A stretch of 64,000 bases of DNA from positions 62,001 through 126,000 of the forward strand of contig JACCGJ010006066.1 in NCBI GenBank assembly GCA_013407085.1. The letters are read 5' to 3'. Origin of the DNA: Atriophallophorus winterbourni. Its lineage: Eukaryota > Platyhelminthes > Trematoda > Plagiorchiida > Microphallidae. Below the pieces are notes generated by a model. The model was not told the origin of the DNA. It made no database searches and saw only the letters and a list, made by a program, of their open reading frames with translations. Below, piece after piece: positions 53,760 to 63,932 of the stretch. A program made the position numbers and the translations under genes. How positions within the stretch are numbered: position 1 is the first letter of the stretch; the number at the start of each line of letters is the position of its first letter.

Positions 53760-54245
53760 ATATGTTGTCCGGTGAAGTGACCAGGAAAGCTTGTAACGTC
53801 GCATGACAATGAAAGCCGCAAGGTAACTGTTTTCTTGATGTCGCTGTGAAACGAGATTCAATGCATCTTCTTTTTGAGGTGTAGGCACATCATCCCAGTT
53901 TGTCTGTGCGTACTCTTGTATAGATTTCGGAGCTCCGTAAGTCCCGCCATGACCTATGTTTTATGTTAACATTCGTCGTTTGCCTCCGATGTAATGCTGA
54001 TCCAAATGATGATACGCCAGATTCGCTCTACTCGTTCACGAAACTTGTTTGAATGCCTGTTCCGTTCGAGGTGTAGGCACCTCTTCCCAGTTTGTTTGTG
54101 CTTACTCTTCTATAGAAGCCGTAGCAATTTAAGTCCCACCCGTCCCCATCTTTTAGGATTTTACTTTTTCATGGTTATATGGCAGTTAAGCATTCGGTTC
54201 GTGCTACCGGTGTAATGCTGTCTTTGATTATGATGATGACCCCAG
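53760..54245 (+). repeat. Two SINE-B copies between the DIABLO-like gene and TTC5
   Basis: 53760-53990 and 54000-54240 both carry the SINE-B order: AAAGCTTGTA region, GAGGTGTAGGCAC, CCCAGTTTGT, TACTCTT, TTAGGATTTTA. The second ends ACCGGTGTAATGCTGTCTTT and a GAT-like tail. The repeats occupy almost all of the 640-bp intergenic space. Confidence 0.7.
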
Positions 54246-54312
54246 ATTCCCGTGAGCATCAATACGCTTCTTTTTTAGCTACTGGTTACACTCGCTTGCT
54301 CGCGTTCACTTG

Positions 54313-54633
54313 ATGTCTGAGTGTTTGCAACCTGAAATTGAAAATATTCTCAAAACCACTTCGTTGGAGGTACAGAGGCTGATCGACTGTCAGGTGCAGT
54401 ATGCAAATGCCTTAATTGACAAGTACGCTCTGCTTTCTACGGATGACGCACTGCTCTGGGGAAACTCTCACACACTTGATCAACTGTTGCTTGAACTGAT
54501 TCAACCAGGTGATCGCGCGCTCATTGGAAAGGAAACGTTAGAGAACACACTTGCTGCTCTTAAAAATGTTGAATTGAAATTCACATCTGCTTCTCCAACA
54601 GAAAAAGCTCAGTTCTGTTTGCTTTACGGAAAG
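54313..54633 (+). CDS. TTC5: TTC5 exon 1
   Basis: This exon encodes 107 residues of the N-terminal helical region (LDQLLLELIQPGDRALIGKE, AALKNVELKFTSAS, CLLYGK). It ends AAG before GTACGT. Human TTC5 has TGKALN at the junction. Here it is YGK joined to TLNAAQ of exon 2. Confidence 0.85.
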
Positions 54634-57600
54634 GTACGTTGTCACGAAATTTCATCACCCGCTCATGCTGACTTATTGTACCCACAGTATCTGAGCTCAC
54701 GTGCAGTCTGACTGTGCGGCTCTTTGCCTGGATCAGGCTTGTGCTTTCATACCATACCATATTGTACCCACGAATGTGCAATCGTGCGGTACTTGTGTGC
54801 TGTGTGGCTAATATTGTGGCAAACTGATTGGCAACCTGTAGTAAGCTTCGAGCGGAAATACGCTGGATTCTCACTGCCATTTTCCCTTTCTTATATATGT
54901 CCCGTCCTGGGCACCGTGTATGTATATACGAAAGCACAAGCCGATCCAGGCAGTGCCGCAAAGTCAGAGACTGCACGTGGGCTAAGATACTGTCAAGTTG
55001 CCTAGGCTTAGACAGATATGAGAATGGAAATAGAAATGATAGTCATCATCATCAGAGACAGCAATACACCGGTAGCACGTACCGAATGCTTAACTGCCAT
55101 ACAACCATGAAAAAGTAAAATCCTAAAAGATGGGGAAGGGTGGGACTTTTTTGCGCAATCTGATACAGATATAGTGCCGTTCAATATAAACAAAGAGATG
55201 GACAAAGCGAGAAGGGGGTACAAAGCGTTGTCATCGGCATCGTTGAACGTAGGCATGATACTACCCGGTTGTTTACACCGAAGTAGGACTTAAATTGCTA
55301 CGGCTTCTATAGAAGAGTAAGCACAAACAAACTGGGAAGAGGTGCTTACACCTCGAATGGAACATGCATTCAAACAAGTTTCGTGAACGAGTAGAGAAAT
55401 GATAGTGAGATTCCAGTGTGTTTCAGCATGCAGCTCACTACCGGTGGCCAATCAATTTAGCACGGTGTTCGCCGCACAAAATATAAGGACATCCGGCAGG
55501 GCACCTTGACAGTGTCTTAGCCCACGCGCAGTCTCTGTTTCTGCGACACTTTGCCTGTATAATACTTGTGCTTTCATACCCTACCATATTGTACGCGTTC
55601 GAATGCAGTTAGTCCTCTATCATCGTGTTCTCATTGCATGCTAGCGCTATTTAAATCAATGTAAGACGAGCATACGATGTCTTCCAAATCTACCACTGTC
55701 TCACTACCATTTCTATTTCCTTTCATATCTGTCTAGGCCTGGACACCCTGACATTATCTTTGCCCACGTGCTGTCTTTGCCTGTGGTGCACTTTTCCTGC
55801 TTGTGCTTTCATACCATACCATATTATTTCCAAATAAAATATTCTCATGTAAAATATTGGTGCAAAAACTTTATAGTAAGCCAGACTACTTCTAATTCGT
55901 CCGCCCAGTCCGATATACTAGAGGCAAACTCAATAGTCAAAATTATAATCCCTCGTCTGCTGCTGATGTCTGGGCATTCTAACTGTCATTATTCATCTCT
56001 CATAACTGTCTAGGCTTGGGCAACGTGTCACTATATCTGTCTGCCTGTAGTCTCACTTTGCGGTTTTACCATACCAGCGAAAATTATACCCCGGCTAAGT
56101 ATTAGTGCTTATTCGTTACACCAACAGAAGCCTCATACAATATAGACAATCTGGTTGTCGGCGTCTGTTTCGACTGTTCTCAATCTCGTATGTTCTCAAG
56201 TAAAGTGGCGAGAAAGGCTTGTACTGACACGTGGCTGTGTTTGCGGTGCTGATGTCGTTCTACTCGTTCACACCACTTGATTGAATGCGTTTAGTTTGAG
56301 ATGTCTGCCCCATCCAATGTGTCTGTGGCTAATCTTCTACAGGTTCAGTAGCCACAGTTCTTTAGGATGTTAACGTGTCATGTTTGTAGGCCAATTACTT
56401 GAGACCGGTGTAATGCTGTCCTTCGATCATGACGATGATGATGATGGTACACACTATCATTTGCTCCCTTTCCTTTATAGGGTGAACAAACTTTCTGATT
56501 CCTCTACCTTGTCATGCTCATTCGACCGTACGTCATCTTCATATTGCAGACCTTGAATGCTGCTCAGTGCGAATATTTGAACGAGCAAGAATCTGATCTA
56601 ACCGAGCAAGCGATTCAATGGCTAACGCGTGCGTTGAAATTCGATCCCGAATGCGCTGACGCGTGGTGTGAATTGGGCGAAAGTTGCTGGCGCCGAGGCA
56701 ATCCAATCGAGGCGGCTGACCACTTTCGACAAGCGCTGAAGGTGCAAGTAAGTACGTGTACATGACTATGACTTAATCAGTTGCGCATGCATAGAGAAGG
56801 ATTAAAGCCTCGCAATTAGAATGTATGTATGTGTGAAATCGCAAGCGTGATCCAGGCAAACTGCCGCACAGTTCTTGACTGCACGTTGTCTAAACTATTG
56901 TCGGATTGCCCAGGAAAATAGAATCACAGTGAGTCTTCATCTTGTTTCCACATGCAGCTCACTACCGGTGACAAATCAATTTAACGCGGTGTTGACTGGA
57001 CAGTACAGAAGTAGTGCACACTTGCACCGCTAGCATGTACCGAATGCTTAACTGCCACACAAGCATGAAAAAGTAAAATCCTAAGAGATGGGGAAGGGTG
57101 TGACTTAAATAACTACGCATGATATAGAAGAGTAAGCACAAACAAACTGGGAAGAGGTGCCTACACCTCGAATGGAACATGCATTCAATCAAGTTTCGTG
57201 CACAATTGTACACCTGTGCATGCAATAAGTGCCGGAGATCAATTCTCATGTAACTTCCGGACGCGGTGCATGGAAACCGCAGTCCAACAATTGGTTTTGA
57301 GCTGAAACTTGCCTTTGTGAGAAACTGTCAGCATTTCTACTGCGAGCTGAGTCCACGGGTTTACGTCTGACTAGTCGATCAAAATCAGAAACCGTTTCTG
57401 TGATGCTTCAAACGTTCATCGCATGTGCGACTGCATAAAAGAGCCAGCTGGAACCAGCCCCTGTTAACTCCGCAGACAGTTTACAATATTCTTTGCATCA
57501 CACGGTTTGACCGTGTCCCCTTCAAGAAGTCAGACGTTAACCAACAGTAGAATATCTGGGTGCTGTTTCGACACTTCCCAATCTCTTCCACATGTCTCGC

Positions 57601-59099
57601 CCTAACCCATCTGCTCAGAATTTTCTCAATTAGAGTTCTTTTAACATGTCATTTTGTTGAAAACTCCGGTTCTCTGGCTTACAGAAAGCGACCTGCAGTG
57701 TTGTTGAAGCCTTACGTTTTTTTCTTTGTCCTTTGCGGCAATGCGGATATTCATTCTGATTGGACAACATCGCAAGGTTCCAGGTACTTTGCTTTCTTCG
57801 GTTGTATGATGGCAAGTGCGGTGTTGGGAAAAGCTTGTACTGTTAGGTGGCAGTGAATATCTCAAACGATTCTCTCTTCTCGTTAATACAACTTGATTGA
57901 ATGCCTGTTCCATTCGAGATGCAGTCACCTCATCCCAGTATGGTTGTGCTTACTCTTCGATAGGTTGTTTTGCTTTTCTGGTTCCGTCTTTTTAGGATTT
58001 TATTGTCATGACTCTATGGTGTAATTCTGTCTCCGTTGACGCGGATTGTTGATATTGACAGCAGGGTTTAAGCATGTGGTTGATATCTTTGTCGATGCCG
58101 AGCTAGTGGGCCATCGCATTGTTGAACTCGAAGCCGGGGTTGGCTTTGTGGAATTGTTGATTGATACGATTCCAATGATTCGTAACTTTTATATCAACCA
58201 CAGTGGTTGGTAAATCGTATACGTTTGACTCTTCTGTTGAATGAAGCCAAGTTTAATATCGCTGGGAAATATCTACTGCTACATGTGCTTCATCACTTTC
58301 TAAACCGTTTCCTACACTGTCATGTTTCTTGTTCAACTTCGAGGTTGTCCTCCGGAGTGCTCTTAGTGATTTCTCCAGGTGGGCGTATTATGGAGCTGGA
58401 TTGTTCTGATGATATTGCATTCCTGAGCGAAGACCCGACATTTATCCAACACCAGCCTTGAATACGATGGCAATGGAGGCATCTAAGTGTGGGCTATTTT
58501 TTCACCGAGCAATTGTAAAGTGCTCCTTCAGGACTGGTCAGGGCAACTGCCGAATTTTTCTATAAATGATGTTCTTGATCATGTTGAGCTGGGGGTCGGA
58601 TAGAGAAGGATGTCAAGTCCAGAATTGCTAAGGCCAGAGTGACATTCACTAAACGTTAGTGCCTCTGGAAGAGACGTGATTTCAGCTTGGCTTTGAAAAG
58701 AAGGATAAATTCCACCTCGGTAAGGACTGTGTTGCTTTACTGGAGTGAATGTTGGACAGTTTGCGCGGAAGATGTTAAGAGGTTTGCGATGGATTGCTCA
58801 TGTTCGGTGGCAACACCACGTTTGCAATTCTGAGGTCAAGTCTTAGGAAGCTACAGCACTAGTCTTCAGACAGCCATTAACCGTCATCGTCTCCGCTGGT
58901 TGTGCACGTCTGGCGCAGGAAACCTGAACGGTTACCACGCCGAGCGCTCTATGTGTCAACTGGTACAGACAGGAAAAAAGTGGCTGGTGGTCAGCCACTA
59001 ACATGGAAGAGTGGCTTGAAAAGGCTCACTTCTGGTTTAGCCAAGGTTGAACGGGCGCGCTTGTCTTGATAGGGTGCAAGAGAAGGTGAGAGTTTTGGC

Positions 59100-59148
<49 letters not shown>

Positions 59149-62100
59149 CGAAAAACACGTTTATTCTCTTTCCGTTGTTCAACTTTCTAGCCGTCCCACG
59201 TGGAGTCCATGTGCCAACTGTCCATGGCTTTGCGCCAAATTCCATCAAACGCTGATTCTTCTCTCTCATCCACCACCACTACTAGTACTACTCAAGGGGA
59301 TCAGCCTGACGTGCTCACAGAGTCACTAAACTTGGCCCATGAGGCTGTCCGCCTCGAACCGACCAATGGCACCGCTTGGTCTGTTTTGGGGAACGCTCTA
59401 ATGACTGCCTACTTCCAGAGCTTCTCTCGACCCACGGCAATCACGGAATCCTCACCACAAACCATCATGTCCCGTTGTGTCGCAGCGTACTCGCAAGCTG
59501 CCAAAGACTGGAGAGTTGTCGCGCAGCCTAATTTCCATTATAATCGCGGCATAGCGTGGCATTACAAGGTTGGTTTGTGTTGATAATTCTTTCACGTCTT
59601 CCGTCTACCAGTAACTGCGTGATTCGAAATTTGATCAATTCATGTGTTCCTTCTGTTCTTAGTTGTTTTTTTAATATTCTTAGAGTATTACTCATTTTTA
59701 AATGTTCTCAAAGTGGCGGTCTTGCAGCAAGCGTCTTCGAGGAGTTTTTGCCAAATCTTTATGTTGTCAAGTAGAGTAGTGAAGAAAATTTGTTGTGATG
59801 TATGGCATTCGAAAGTTGTAAAGATGTTGCCGTACTGTTTGGCGCTACTCGTTTACGAAATTTGATTGAATGCACTTTCTATTCGAAGTGTTGCCACCTC
59901 ATCCTCACTTACTTTACTTTTACTTTTGTGTGACTATCTCCTCCTGCAGGATGAGTCGGCTTCGATGAAGGGTCTTGGGAATTTGGGTACAAAGCGGCGT
60001 CCCCAGGACCACTCCTCATTCTAGCTTGTCTGTGCTCACTGTTCTTTAGATTAAGTAGTTGTCCAAGTCCAGCCCTCAGCCTTATTTTAGGATTTTTTTC
60101 GCTGTTTAGCATCCGTGTAATTCTGTCTCTGACGATGCGGATTAATTATGATGACAATGGAATGGATCTTGTTAAGTCACAGCTCCCCCTGCTCATTTTC
60201 ACGTCAATCCTATACACCGCATGTGCATTGTCAGCGAATAGTATTGTTCACATCGTTTGTACAAATGTGTGATCGCGCAGAACTTCTGTACTACGCACGT
60301 AGCACAATGCTGAGATGCGTGCTCAAACGGATATCTTTCTAGGACTGGGCAACCAGGTGGTTTCTCAACTTACGTGCAGTTTGTCTATGCAGCACTGCAA
60401 CCAGGAGTGTCTGGTGTAGCCAATGTGGATAAGCTCCTGCTACATAATATGCTCCCGTTTGTGGCACAAGTGTCACACAGTCAGAGACTGTACTTGGGCT
60501 AAGATACTGTCAGGTTACCCAGGCCTAGACAGATTTGAGGAACAAAAAAGAACAGGAAATCGTAGTGAGACTCCAGCCTGTTTCAGCATGCAGCTCACCA
60601 CCTCTGGTCAATCAATTTAGCACGGTGTTAGCCGCACAGCACGAAGTACTGCACGATGGCACATCCGTGCTAGAATGTCGTGGCGAGTTATCAATACCTT
60701 AAAACAAGTTTACTTTAGCTTGATAAAGCTGTGCAGCTAACGCCGTGCTAAATTGATTTGTCACCCGTAGTGAACTGTATGCGAATAGACGCTGGATTCT
60801 CACTGCTATTTCTTATATCTGTCTAGGCCTGGTCATCATAGCCCACGGAAGTCTCTGACTGCTCGACACTTCGCCTGGACCCAGGCTTAGAAGAAGAAGA
60901 AGAAGAAAAATGGCTTTATTCGAGTACACGAATTTTCAGGCTTGTGATTTCTTACTTACTTCAAATATCTGTTTAGGCCTCGGCATCTACGTGATAATAG
61001 AATCGCCATTCTGCTGCGCCTGATACGATTAATCTCTTATCAATCTAGCTAGATTTAGTTTTCTCAAATGCGACATTTAGTTGATACACTTTCATTTCGA
61101 ACAAGCGACTTCCTCTAACTATGTTTACCCCGATTTTTCAGGGTTTGTTCAACGAAAGCCTGCGGTCTTGGTTACGTGCCATGTGTATTGATCCTCAGTG
61201 GATTGCTCCAAGAAATTGTGCTTCAAAATTGGCCTATTTTATCACCGAAGCCGATCACATGTTGGGTAAACTAGCGGCGATCAATTCGGACATTAATCAG
61301 CCGAACGGTTCGCTCCCCAGCTCAGACAATCGATTAAAGACTCAAGTGCTCCAGTTACTGGACCCACTTGCACCCGTTCGATCGATGATATCTGCCGCAA
61401 ACCTATCGGAAACCGAAGATCCTACAACTCGCAATGTTCGGAAAGTATCTAATGGAAAATCTGTCGCCCGGCTACTGGGGCCATACACGCCTAATGTCAC
61501 ATCATCCACGAATTCAGTGTCATCAAAACACAAGAAAAATCGCATTAATCGGGAATTTATTGACTCCCCCATATCAGCATCGAATTTGACTTGCTGCTCG
61601 TTCAACGATTTACAGGTATTTCAGGTTTTCAACGGCTTGTGGGTTCAATTCACCGTGTAAATTTACTGAAATATCTCCCGTTAATAACTAGGTGGGCTCG
61701 AACACTGGGAAATTGTGTGTTGGGCGCCTGATGACTCAGCTCCCATCGGACACAGATCTGGTCTTGAACTTTGTCATCTTGGATGCCCACGCGACACCAT
61801 TGTGTCTACGGTTGTGCAACGTTGGCAAGGTAATTTTGTCTGGTGATTTATTTCTAGTTTTTCACTACTATTGAGTAGTGTTTTAGTGTATATTTTGTTG
61901 GTCTCAATGTCTAGTACCTTGTTCACCCACACTTCAAGGATAAGCAAGTGACCACGTTTCACACCTAGAAACCAATGCGTATCCCGGTAACCAACCTGAT
62001 CCTCACAAGACACAAAGGAACGCCACTGCGCACGTTTATCTTTAATGAGTGAATGAATCTCATTACTACAATACTATGGCGAACTTGTTGTCTCTGATCG

Positions 62101-63726
62101 GATTTGATAGTCGATTTCGTGCCAACTTGTTGTATTCGAGCCCTCACCATGGTGGATCAATTTGGCCGAATTTGCTGTCGTTTCATTTTCGAAAAAGTTG
62201 TCACTCGAATAGTTTTATGCATTTTTATGAAAAATCTTAATTCTTGTTGGTTCGTGATTGGCATCGCGGCAGCTTTCGATGCTTTTGTGTTGTGCTGCAG
62301 AGTAGTGTTCTAAATATCATTCCCTCTGCGCCAGAGGTGACCCACCGACTTTCGAAACGGATTCTTTCGTTTTTCGACGTCACATTCCGATTGGCGTTAA
62401 TCTCACGGTGCCCAAACCATCACATAGCATAGGCAGCTAAAAGTCCTTACTCGTAACCTTTCGTCCTCGGTAAAAGTAAGTCCTCGGTGTTGTTGGTTCC
62501 AAAGGTTGTCATAGCCGGGTGTGGCAGTGGGGATAAGCTCCCGCTGTTTATAAAATGCTCCCATATGGCACGCGTCTCAAATAGCCTCTGACAACCAAGT
62601 CCAGCTTTTGGCCTGCACAAGTGGCTCCCCAACCCCGGTGAAATTGCTTCTACCAACAGGAGAAGGAGCGAAGGTGAGTGACTGGCGCCTGAAAACCAGT
62701 TTGCTTCGGGCAGATGGAGCCCGTTAGCCTAGGAAGGCATTTCATCTAAGGGAAGGAAAACCCTGATTTTGAACCTCGCTGCCTTGCGGAATACTCGATC
62801 GCGGGAATTGCTTCGGGAGAAAACCCTGAGGAAAAACCTGGAACAGATTCTGGTAGACCACCTCTTTCTGGCAACTCCCTGCTGCCTTGCAGGTCGCAAT
62901 TGGTTGTGCAAAGGCTAGGGAAGCTGACTCGAACAAACGTCGAGTGGTGCTGTGGACGCCGCTATGTACCCAAATCCCCAAGAACCTTCATTGAAGCCGA
63001 CTCATCCTCCAGGAGGAGATAGTCGCACAAAAGTAAAAGTAAGTAAGTCCTCGGTGTTGTCCAATAGCAATGCTTCCGCCATGAGTGCGGCTTTCGTTTC
63101 GTTTTCAGATTGCTGATGCTTGGTGAAATAAGCTCTTCGTTAGTAATATTGATATCGTCAAGCAGATCAACCTGCCTAGGTTACGCCGGTCGGGTCACGT
63201 TTCATGGATGCCGGACCACCGGCTTGCAAAACGGATTCATTTTGCGATGCCACGTCACGCTACATAGGCAGTTACTAGTAACCTTTCGAAAGTCAGCACA
63301 TCACGTCTTCCAGGTTGCGGTTTACTTTACTATAACCGCTTGCATGAAACACATGTAATTTCGCACAAGCCTATCTGTGTTCGTGTTTGCATCACTCATG
63401 TTGCCTTTCTCGTTGACGTGCTTGTTTGATAGGGCCTCGGTCCAATCGTGAAAGACATCCTGGCCATCCCGCATCCGGTGATTGAGGAGTGTGTGATAAA
63501 TCGTTGTCTTCTTGACGCCGTGTGGAAAATCGCCTCGAAATTCGACCCTGATCACGTGCTCGGTCAGGCTTCCAAACGCCCGGACGGTGAGGAATCTGAT
63601 TCTTGCGTGAAATTTCGTGTCCTTCGAGTGCCGGTCCCAAATGTTCTGGTTGTGAATGGGCAAGCCATCGGTTCTCGTTGGACTGCGGCTCCAGTGTTGA
63701 GAAACGTATTCTTCACCTCAGTCTGA
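54313..63726 (+). CDS. TTC5: TTC5 (STRAP) homologue, six exons, 600 residues
   Basis: Exons are 54313-54633, 56550-56747, 59191-59568, 61142-61615, 61692-61829 and 63433-63726. All junctions are GT/AG and phase 0. The predicted protein is 600 residues, against 440 in human. The N-terminal part has TPR-type helical pairs (FDPECADAWCELGESCWRRG, LEPTNGTAWSVLGNAL, QPNFHYNRGIAWHYK, CIDPQWIAPR). The C-terminal TTC5 OB-fold spans exons 5-6 (GKLCVGRLMTQL, then LNFVILDAHATPLCL, NVLVVNGQAIGSRW). In animals TTC5 is a cofactor of p53, p300 and JMY, and recognises nascent tubulin to trigger tubulin mRNA decay. Extra length comes from a Ser/Thr-rich insert in exon 3 and a longer linker in exon 4. The ATG at 54313 follows an acceptor-like site (CTTCTTTTTTAG, ending 54278). 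No canonical AATAAA is seen in the 127 bp after the stop. Confidence 0.9.
54634..56549 (+). other. TTC5 intron 1 (1.9 kb) with SINE-A and SINE-B copies
   Basis: It starts GTACGT and ends ATATTGCAG. It contains inverted SINE-A (54672-54915), forward SINE-A left module (54916-55025), inverted SINE-B (55045-55400), SINE-A right and left modules (55400-55570, 55690-55830) and forward SINE-B (56210-56445) with a GATGAT tail. No coding is seen. Confidence 0.75.
56550..56747 (+). CDS. TTC5: TTC5 exon 2 (TPR unit)
   Basis: Its 66 residues form a complete TPR-type helix pair: EQAIQWLTRALKFDPECADA, WCELGESCWRRGNPIEAADH, FRQALKVQ. It matches the human segment [20 protein letters not shown]. It ends before GTAAGT. 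An alternative donor six bases earlier exists, but GTAAGT is stronger. Confidence 0.9.
58480..59080 (+). mobile_element. RTE-type LINE C-terminal remnant in TTC5 intron 2
   Basis: Broken frames read SRIAKARVTFTKR, LWKRRDFSLALKRRINSTSV, RTVLLYWSECWTVCAEDVKR and TGTDRKKVAGGQPLTWKSGL. These match the C-terminal domain of RTE-clade proteins from animals (thumb and connection region). It is a different RTE family from the one split across 1-25440. Confidence 0.65.
59104..59146. repeat. (AT)n microsatellite, about 21 units
   Basis: A pure TA/AT tract lies 45 bp upstream of exon 3 of TTC5. Length variation here could affect splicing, but this is only a possibility. Confidence 0.95.
59191..59568 (+). 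CDS. TTC5: TTC5 exon 3
   Basis: It encodes 126 residues. After the acceptor, PSHVESMCQLSMALRQIPSN matches human NKVSLQNLSMVLRQL. A Ser/Thr-rich insert follows (SSTTTTSTTQGDQPD). A TPR unit comes next (SLNLAHEAVRLEPTNGTAWS), then the conserved FHYNRGIAWHYK, human LHLNRATLHKY. It ends AAG before GTTGGT. Confidence 0.9.
59911..60013 (-). mobile_element. Rep-540, 5'-truncated inverted insertion
   Basis: The first bases (ACTTACTTTACTTTTACTTT) are the inverted AAAGT-like tail. CTCCTCCTGCAGGATGAGTC follows, the inverted 3' end of Rep-540. CTCAT at both edges may be a target repeat. It interrupts a SINE-B copy. Confidence 0.7.
60450..60890. repeat. SINE-A pair in head-to-head inversion
   Basis: A forward copy at 60450-60690 and an inverted copy at 60725-60890 are separated by about 35 bp. 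They form a large imperfect inverted repeat in TTC5 intron 3. Confidence 0.7.
60888..60907. repeat. (GAA)n microsatellite
   Basis: Six or so AGA units adjoin ATGGCTTTATTCGAGTACAC, possibly the tail of an otherwise unrecognised short element. Confidence 0.8.
61142..61615 (+). CDS. TTC5: TTC5 exon 4
   Basis: It encodes 158 residues. NESLRSWLRAMCIDPQWIAP matches human EALEGFSRAAALDPAWPEP. The following linker is longer than in human and rich in Ser, Asn and Lys (NVTSSTNSVSSKHKKNRINR), probably disordered. It ends CAG before GTATTT. A second possible donor lies nine bases downstream. Confidence 0.85.
61616..61691 (+). other. TTC5 intron 4 (76 bp)
   Basis: This very short intron with GT/AG ends (GTATTT ... 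AACTAG) carries an in-frame stop, so it must be removed. It is the only TTC5 intron in this window without repeats. Confidence 0.8.
61692..61829 (+). CDS. TTC5: TTC5 exon 5 (start of OB-fold)
   Basis: It encodes 46 residues. VGSNTGKLCVGRLMTQLPSD and LVLNFVILDAHATPLCLRLC match human VNSGAVILGKVVFSL and [20 protein letters not shown]. It ends AAG before GTAATT. Confidence 0.88.
61830..63432 (+). other. TTC5 intron 5 (1.6 kb) with a complete Rep-540
   Basis: It holds Rep-540 copy 3 (62494-63042). 61830-62475 and 63061-63430 contain no gene or repeat I can identify. The acceptor is TGCTTGTTTGATAG. Confidence 0.7.
62494..63042 (+). mobile_element. Rep-540 copy 3, flanked by an 18-bp direct repeat
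   Basis: The 549-bp element is colinear with 50007-50550 and flanked by GTAAGTCCTCGGTGTTGT at 62476-62493 and 63043-63060. The tail before the right repeat is AAAGT-like (AAAAGTAAAAGTAA). A long target duplication, a short tandem tail and the absence of coding together define a SINE-like element copied by LINE machinery. The 8-bp inverted repeat GGTTGTCA / TGACAACC (about 62505 and 62586) is conserved with copy 1. Confidence 0.88.
63433..63726 (+). CDS. TTC5: TTC5 exon 6 (end of OB-fold)
   Basis: It encodes 97 residues and the TGA at 63724-63726. GLGPIVKDILAIPHPVIEEC matches human WGVLIGDSVAIPEPNLRLH. CVKFRVLRVPVPNVLVVNGQ matches FSSVRVETPLLLVVNGKPQG. An about 35-residue loop between these strands (VWKIASKFDPDHVLGQASKR) is longer than in human. 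Confidence 0.9.
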   Translation, partial: GLGPIVKDILAIPHPVIEECVINRCLLDAVWKIASKFDPDHVLGQASKRPDGEESDSCVKFRVLRVPVPNVLVVNGQAIGSRWTAAPVLRNVFFTSV

Positions 63727-63853
63727 TGATACATTCGTTGCTCACCATTCTACAATCCTCATCACTATTGATCTTTGTTTGCATTTAGATTTTTCGTGTT
63801 CCTACACCTGTTTCCTTTTCATGTTTTTTTATTGGAAATGATATCTTCTCAAG

Positions 63854-63932
63854 ATGATTGATTTTTGCTCGCTTAAGGAACGTTTGGATGAGCTTGCACA
63901 CTTGATCAATGGGCAACGGTCTTCGTTGTTGA
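63854..63932 (+). CDS. Probable first coding exon of an unidentified downstream gene
   Basis: ATG at 63854 directly follows an acceptor-like TTCTCAAG. 26 codons encode a helical, coiled-coil-like start (MIDFCSLKERLDELAHLING, QRSSLL), then a plausible donor GTAAGC at 63933 (phase 1). If unspliced, the frame ends at 63994. The gene runs out of the window and I do not recognise it. It begins only 127 bp after the TTC5 stop. Confidence 0.4.

Larger units (their letters stand above)
56748..59190 (+). other. TTC5 intron 2 (2.4 kb) with SINE-A/B, RTE remnant and TA repeat
   Basis: Contents are forward SINE-A (56821-57010), inverted SINE-B (57020-57200), forward SINE-B (57815-58045), RTE-type remnant (58480-59080) and an AT microsatellite (59104-59146). 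The acceptor is TTCAACTTTCTAG. 57210-57810 and 58050-58480 show nothing identifiable. Confidence 0.7.
59569..61141 (+). other. TTC5 intron 3 (1.6 kb)
   Basis: It contains a forward SINE-B (59765-60150) that itself holds an inverted, 5'-truncated Rep-540 end (59911-60013). SINE-A copies face each other (60450-60690 forward, 60725-60890 inverted), and a GAA microsatellite lies at 60888-60907. The acceptor is CCCCGATTTTTCAG. Confidence 0.7.

Noticed and set aside
56962..57249. Short minus-strand open frame resembling the frame at 53994-54215
   Set aside because: The two share sequence only because both lie in SINE-B copies. The frames are repeat-derived, not genes.
59938..59985. Possible hammerhead-ribozyme core (GATGAGTC...GAA) in the inverted 3' end of Rep-540
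   Set aside because: The CTGATGA box reads GGATGA, the GAAA box reads GAAG, and no matching cleavage triplet and stem III are visible. The resemblance is not kept in a way that supports a ribozyme.
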